In this document: one piece after another, positions 59,822 through 64,000 of the stretch | How positions within the stretch are numbered: the stretch's first letter is position 1 | Layout of the letters: every line of letters begins with the position of its first letter | NCBI RefSeq assembly: GCF_031656215.1 | Contig: NZ_CP134228.1 | Location: forward strand, 992,001 to 1,056,000 | Length of the DNA stretch: 64,000 bases | Direction of reading: 5' to 3' | From: Mesorhizobium koreense | Lineage (GTDB): Bacteria > Pseudomonadota > Alphaproteobacteria > Rhizobiales > Rhizobiaceae | Made by a program: the position numbers and the translations under genes | The notes under the pieces: generated by a model | Told to the model about the DNA's origin: nothing | Databases searched by the model: none | Seen by the model: only the letters and a program-made list of their open reading frames with translations

Positions 59822-60687
59822 GAATACCGAGCTTCATCGTCACATTGGCCGGGATGCTGATCTTCCGCGGGCTCTGTCAAGCGATGCTCGGCGGCGGCCT
59901 TTCAGTCGGCCCCCTGCCGGTCGAGTTCAAAGAACTCAGTTCCGGTTTCATTCCCGAAATGATCGGCACATGGGTGCTTGTTCCACCGACGGTGAACGCG
60001 GCGGGCAAGACAATCTACGGCAGCGGGCTTCATTTACATCTCACCTCGATGCTTATCGGCGTTCTCAGCGTCTTCGCCTATGCCTATGTCGGCCTTCGTT
60101 CCCGCCGCACCCGCGAGCGGCATGGATACGAGGCTGAACCCTTCGCGCTCTTCGCCGTCAAGACCCTGGTGATCTCGCTGCTCGCGCTTTTCCTGATCTA
60201 CCAGTTCGCAACCTACAAGGGCCTGCCAGACGTCCTGATCGTCATGGGCATATTGATCGCACTCTTTGTTTTCGTGACGAAGCGGATGACGATCGGGCGC
60301 CGCGTCTATGCCATGGGCGGCAATCCCAAGGCAGCGCAATTATCGGGCATCAACACCGAATGGTTGACTTTGCTCGTCTTCATCAACATGGGCGTGCTTT
60401 CGGCACTGGGCGGCCTGATCATCGCGGCTCGCCTGGGGCAGGCCGTGCCTGCAGCCGGCCTTGGCAGCGAGCTTGACGTCATCGCGGCCGTCTTCATCGG
60501 GGGCGCTTCAGCGATGGGTGGAGTGGGCCAGGTCATCGGATCGGTTGTCGGCGGCTTCATTATGGGCGTGATGAACAACGGCATGTCGATCGTAGGCGTC
60601 AATGTCGACTGGCAGCAGGTCGTCAAGGGCCTGGTGCTGCTCGGCGCAGTCGTCTTCGACGTCTACAACAAGAACAAGCAAGCCTGA
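59822..60687 (+). pseudogene. gguB: GguB-type sugar ABC permease, 5'-truncated
   Basis: The plus-strand frame opens PSFIVTLAGMLIFRGLCQAM and continues through about six to seven hydrophobic helices to VVFDVYNKNKQA, with TKRMTIGRRVYAMGGNPKAA QLSGIN, the conserved loop of ribose/xylose-type permeases that contacts the ATPase. About a third of the usual 390-400 residues is missing at the front. Linked to gguC, it is GguB of the multiple-monosaccharide transporter. Internal ATG 59845 could give 280 residues, probably non-functional. Confidence 0.8.
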
Positions 60688-60696
60688 GGAATCACC

Positions 60697-61695
60697 ATGC
60701 TCATTTCGCAGATTGCGACCCCGGAGGGAGGCACGGTAGTCGCTGCCCGTGACGGTAGCGAGGCCTATGCCGTCCAGGACGCATCAGGTGTCTACGATCT
60801 TGCTCTGAAGGCCGCCCGGTCTGGCCGATCGCTTGCCGCGCGCATCGCCGAACTCGGCCTGGGCGAGGCCGTCGACCTCGAAGCCGCCCACGCGGAAGGC
60901 CGTGTTCTCCTGCCGGTCACGCACCCCGATCCCGCACACATGCACATGACAGGCACCGGCCTCACCCATCTCGGCTCAGCCGCGACCCGCGACGCCATGC
61001 ACGCCGCGACCGCGCAGAAGGAAGAAACCCTCACCGATTCCATGAAGATGTTCCGCATGGGCATCGAGAGCGGCAAGCCGGCGGACGGCGAGATCGGCGT
61101 CCAGCCGGAATGGTTCTACAAGGGCAACGGCACGGTCGCTACGGCGCCCGGCGCGCCGCTGCTTTCACCCGATTTCGCGCTCGACGGCGGCGAGGAACCG
61201 GAGATCGCCGGTATCTATGTCATTGGCGACGGCGGAACACCCTTCCGGATCGGCTTCGCACTTTCCAACGAATTCTCCGATCACGTCACCGAACGGCAGA
61301 ACTATCTCTACCTTGCCCACTCCAAGCTCCGCCCCGCCTCCTTCGGCCCGGAAATCCTGGTCGGCGAACTCCCCGTCGACATAAGAGGCGCCTCCCGCAT
61401 CCGCCGCGCCGGCAAGCTCCTGTGGGAAAAGCCCTTTCTTTCCGGCGAAGGAAACATGTCGCACACCATCGCCAACCTGGAACACCATCATTTCAAATAC
61501 GGCCTGTTCCGTCAGCCGGGCGACCTGCATGTCCATATGTTCGGAACCGCGACGCTCTCCTTCGCCGACAAAGTCCGCATCGAACCCGGCGACGTGATGG
61601 AGATCGAGGTACCCGGATTTGGCCTACCCCTGCGCAATCCCATGGCAATAGAAGCCGCGACTGCAACCGGCACCGTCCGTGTACGAGCACTGTAA
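60697..61695 (+). CDS. gguC: GguC / AraD1 family protein
   Basis: 332 residues starting MLISQIATPEGGTVVAARDG 9 bases after gguB, with CCTGAGGAATCACC upstream. Features of the GguC/AraD1 branch of the FAH-like superfamily: ATPEGG start, LPVTHPDPAHMHMTGTGLTH, GVQPEWFYKGNG, FALSNEFSDHVTERQNYLYL. Related enzymes are sugar-acid dehydratases (for example L-arabonate type); the exact substrate is uncertain. The arabinose theme fits the GH51 gene nearby. Confidence 0.85.
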   Translation: MLISQIATPEGGTVVAARDGSEAYAVQDASGVYDLALKAARSGRSLAARIAELGLGEAVDLEAAHAEGRVLLPVTHPDPAHMHMTGTGLTHLGSAATRDAMHAATAQKEETLTDSMKMFRMGIESGKPADGEIGVQPEWFYKGNGTVATAPGAPLLSPDFALDGGEEPEIAGIYVIGDGGTPFRIGFALSNEFSDHVTERQNYLYLAHSKLRPASFGPEILVGELPVDIRGASRIRRAGKLLWEKPFLSGEGNMSHTIANLEHHHFKYGLFRQPGDLHVHMFGTATLSFADKVRIEPGDVMEIEVPGFGLPLRNPMAIEAATATGTVRVRAL

Positions 61696-61774
61696 GCAGT
61701 TCGATGGGCAATAGGGCTTCTACCGCCTAGATTCGCTTTCCATGTCGCCTTGCTGCCCACCGCAAGCGCAGAGG

Positions 61775-61864
61775 CGCCATACATTACGATAAGAAGCGCT
61801 ATCGCGACCGGCGCCTCGTCGAGAACGCCTTCTGCCACCTCAAGAATCTCCGCCGCGTGGCTAT
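61775..61864 (+). mobile_element. Scrap of an IS5-family transposase
   Basis: The plus-strand frame reads AIHYDKKRYRDRRLVENAFC then HLKNLRRVA, the C-terminal DDE signature of IS5-like transposases (YRERHLVENAF.HLK..R..A). Only about 30 residues survive; no terminal repeats were found. Confidence 0.6.
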
Positions 61865-61867
61865 TCC

Positions 61868-62110
61868 CGCCAGAGCAACGCAACATCCTGCGCCTGATAT
61901 TTTCCGACTCGCGCGTTCGGGCCGCCCAGGAAGACTGGCTCGGCGTCGCCCACTTCGCGGTAGGGGCATTTAGGGCCGATGCTGCACGCGCCGGCGCTTC
62001 CGCCGAGATCACCCAGCTTGTCGGGGACCTTTCCAAGACGAGTGCAGAATTCGACGCGCTTGACATCTCCAGTCACGGTGAGGGCGTGAAGCGTCTCCGG
62101 CACCCGGGAT
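61868..62110 (+). pseudogene. Fragment of an XRE/MmyB-like regulator (ligand-binding part)
   Basis: Directly after the transposase scrap the frame reads RNILRLIFSDSRVRAAQEDW then LGVAHFAVGAFRADAARAGA, ITQLVGDLSKTSAEFDAL and DISSHGEGVKRLRHPGSGP. This is the MmyB-like ligand-binding domain of XRE-type regulators (N.LR..F.D..VR....DW...A). The HTH domain and the C-terminus are absent. Confidence 0.6.
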
Positions 62111-62383
62111 CGGGACCATCGAGAGGGCGCAGCGCACATTGGGTCGCTCGTCGCCGCTCGCGCCAGACAGCCCGCGTCCCCCGGCGAAAGAGATTGACCG
62201 ACGCATCGTCCTGACTCGGAGCGACTTTCCCGAGAGGCGAACGCCAGTTTTGGCAACATTCAAGCTCTGCGTGATGAACGGGTAGCCCAGGATAAAGCTG
62301 TTCCGCTATATGTGCCCCATTCACGCATGGATATTCAATCAGGTGTTCTGATATATAGCAGGCTGAATGATAGAGCCATTTCT

Positions 62384-63313
62384 ATGAAGCCCAATTTCCT
62401 GAACGTCACACCTGAGAGCGGCGTCCCCGTACTGAAGGGACTGGCCTCACCGATTCGCATGCATATTCTTCAGCTCCTACACAAATCGGGAAAACTGAAC
62501 GTCAATGAAATCACCAAGGCGCTGCGCTTGCCTCAATCAACCGTTGCGACCAACATCCAGTTGCTGGAAGAGGCTGGGTTGGTGGAAACCTACGCGACCA
62601 AGGCAAAAAAAGGCCACCAGAAAATCTGCGCTTCCAAATATAACGAGATCATTCTTCGCTTCGAATCCGGCGAGGAGCAGCGCAAGAACAATCAGATAGA
62701 AGTCGCAATGCCGCTTGGGTTGTTTACCAGTTGCGAGATCAGCGCTCCGTGTGGCCTGTGCTCGGCCGAAGGGGTGATCGGTCTGCTCGACGTACCAGAT
62801 TTCTTTCTCGATCCGGGACGAGTGCAAGCCGCACTTGTTTGGTTCGGGCGGGGTTACGTCGAATACAAATTCCCTAATAACGCCAAGCTCGTGAACTCGC
62901 AAATTGAGGCCGTTGAGTTCTCGATGGAGCTCTCATCAGAGGTGCCGGGGACCAACCTAGACTGGCCTTCCGACATCACCCTCTGGGTCAACGATCATCC
63001 CATCGGGACCTGGACCTCGCCCGGCGACTACGGTGACAAGCGCGGGGTCTACACGCCGAGCTGGTGGAAGCTTGAGGGGTCGCAGTACGGCAAGCTGAAG
63101 ACTTGGCGCATCAACAAGTCCGGCTCCTTCATCGACGGCATCTCGATTTCCAGCGTCACCGTGGACGATATCGGCCTTTCCGATCACCATTCGATCAGGA
63201 TGCGTATCGGCATCGACGACAACGCCCGCCATCCGGGTGGCGTCAACATCTTCGGTCGCGGCTTCGGCAATTACGATCAGGACATCGTCATGCGCCTCCA
63301 CCTTGTACAATAG
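62384..63313 (+). CDS. ArsR-type transcriptional regulator with large C-terminal domain
   Basis: 309 residues from ATG 62384 (the frame opens at 62312; the shorter start matches the conserved KPNFLNVTPESG beginning). Residues about 10-95 form a winged helix (VLKGLASPIRMHILQLLHKS, ALRLPQSTVATNIQLLEEAG). The remaining 210 residues, with a C-x5-C-x2-C group near 120-130 (CEISAPCGLC) and a beta-rich region (DITLWVNDHPIGTWTSPGDY), look like a ligand-sensing domain. Rhizobial homologues sit by arabinoside genes; probable local sugar regulator. Confidence 0.85.
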   Translation: MKPNFLNVTPESGVPVLKGLASPIRMHILQLLHKSGKLNVNEITKALRLPQSTVATNIQLLEEAGLVETYATKAKKGHQKICASKYNEIILRFESGEEQRKNNQIEVAMPLGLFTSCEISAPCGLCSAEGVIGLLDVPDFFLDPGRVQAALVWFGRGYVEYKFPNNAKLVNSQIEAVEFSMELSSEVPGTNLDWPSDITLWVNDHPIGTWTSPGDYGDKRGVYTPSWWKLEGSQYGKLKTWRINKSGSFIDGISISSVTVDDIGLSDHHSIRMRIGIDDNARHPGGVNIFGRGFGNYDQDIVMRLHLVQ

Positions 63314-63337
63314 GCCTCTCCCTTCGTCGAAAGCCCG

Positions 63338-64000
63338 TCATTTAGAGACATCGAACCGCACGACGGTCCACGACGCCGGCGCCAGCTTCATGCTGACGCA
63401 GCCGTCCGCCGCCTCGACGGCGTCGAATTCGCGCGGCTTGACTTCGTCGGGCTTCTCCCTTGTGTTGAGGGCAAGCAGGTTATCGTGGCGAAGCTCGTGC
63501 GCCCGCTGTTTGGTCAGCGTGCCGAACCCGGTCGCTTCCAGATTGAGCTCGATCCCGTCCGACAGATGGCGGTTGAGCAGGAAAAGTGTCACCGTCTGAT
63601 CGGTCTCGGAGTGGATGGCTGAAACCTTGAGATACGGCACCGTTTCAATTCTGTCGTAGAGTTCCTCGGTGCGCGTCGGATCGTAGTAGCGTGTCGAATA
63701 GGTCGGCACGTCGACATACGTACGCAGCACGCGCCCGCGGCCAAGATTGCTGAAATCGGCAAAAGGCCAGAAGATCGTCTGCCGCCATGCCGGCCCACCA
63801 GTCTCGGTCATGATGGGAGCGATGGCATTGACGAGTTGCGCTAGGCATCCGGCCTTGACCCGGTCGGCATGGTTGAGGAGCGAGATGCAGGCGCCGCCGA
63901 AAGCTAAGGCGTCCTGCATGTTGTACTTCTCCTCCAGGATATGCGGGGCCACTGGCCATCCGGTCTGGATGCGGTTCTCGTCACCGCGGCGGGTCCGGTA
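63338..64000 (-). CDS. Alpha-L-arabinofuranosidase (GH51), C-terminal part
   Basis: 220 codons from the window edge to the stop at 63338; the 5' part lies beyond 64000. The frame stays open through base 64000 (YRTRRGDENRIQTGWPVAPH) and shows GH51 landmarks: HILEEKYNMQDALAFGGACI, RVKAGCLAQLVNAIAPIMTE, GGPAWRQTIFWPFADFS and the C-terminal beta domain. The catalytic glutamates are not in the visible part. Releases arabinose from arabinosides. Convergent with the ArsR-type regulator. Confidence 0.9.
   Translation of the reverse strand, partial: YRTRRGDENRIQTGWPVAPHILEEKYNMQDALAFGGACISLLNHADRVKAGCLAQLVNAIAPIMTETGGPAWRQTIFWPFADFSNLGRGRVLRTYVDVPTYSTRYYDPTRTEELYDRIETVPYLKVSAIHSETDQTVTLFLLNRHLSDGIELNLEATGFGTLTKQRAHELRHDNLLALNTREKPDEVKPREFDAVEAADGCVSMKLAPASWTVVRFDVSK

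Noticed and set aside
1-64000. CRISPR arrays, rRNA genes, complete insertion sequences, replication origin
   Set aside because: No regularly spaced repeats, rRNA motifs, complete transposase with terminal repeats, or iteron/repABC-like sequence were seen in the window.

Overview
The window looks like an accessory replicon or integrative element of a Rhizobiales bacterium, most likely Rhizobiaceae. The reasons are the high-GC coding style, a MucR/Ros-type regulator, a ggu sugar-uptake operon, rhizobial-style stress genes, and a trb conjugation operon of the alphaproteobacterial ICE/plasmid type. No database search was possible; every name rests on motif recognition from the sequence.

Layout. 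(1) 1-8849: intact, translationally coupled mating-pair-formation operon trbB(3' end)-C-D-E-J-K-L-F-G-I followed by a DUF2274 gene. (2) 8850-24150: a patchwork of debris (tail of a metal P-type ATPase, tail of a TraA-type relaxase, an AlpA-like gene, an IS3-like scrap) between intact signalling genes (class III cyclase with TPRs, MHYT-GGDEF-EAL, GAF-GGDEF and PAS-GGDEF proteins), a flavin disulfide oxidoreductase, a methyltransferase and a mucR-like gene. (3) 24600-39400: a dense stress island of small genes: two paralogous membrane proteins each paired with a micro-protein, low-affinity-iron-permease-like proteins, lipocalin, DUF892 ferritin-like protein, CsbD and several hypothetical proteins. 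Many stand behind a GGAAC-N16/17-NNTT motif, the promoter form used by alphaproteobacterial EcfG (RpoE2) general-stress sigma factors. (4) 39605-51422: an unbroken respiratory operon encoding alternative complex III (ActABCDEF), a SCO-type copper chaperone and an A2-type caa3 cytochrome oxidase (CoxBACD). (5) 51480-59820: the stress island resumes with topoisomerase IB, a tRNA-Arg, a short ATP-dependent DNA ligase, KGG protein, SDR, Hsp20 with a ROSE-like leader and a DUF982 gene, again with EcfG-like promoters. (6) 59820-64000: a junction at which usg and gguB are both truncated, then gguC, transposase and regulator debris, an ArsR-type regulator and the 3' part of a GH51 arabinofuranosidase.

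How it fits together. The trb operon is complete from trbC to trbI, but the relaxase seen here is only a C-terminal remnant, so transfer would need a relaxase elsewhere. The respiratory operon would move electrons from quinol through the Act complex to O2. The stress genes on both sides appear to be wired to the host's general stress response, because no ecfG, phyR or nepR is visible here.

Most notable: the concentration of EcfG-type promoters on both sides of the respiratory operon; two tandem, related candidate small RNAs with EcfG-type promoters at 29.7-30.06 kb; the duplicated large-membrane-protein/micro-protein module; and localised gene decay (single-base frameshifts in short homopolymers) confined to accessory stretches while the long operons stay intact.
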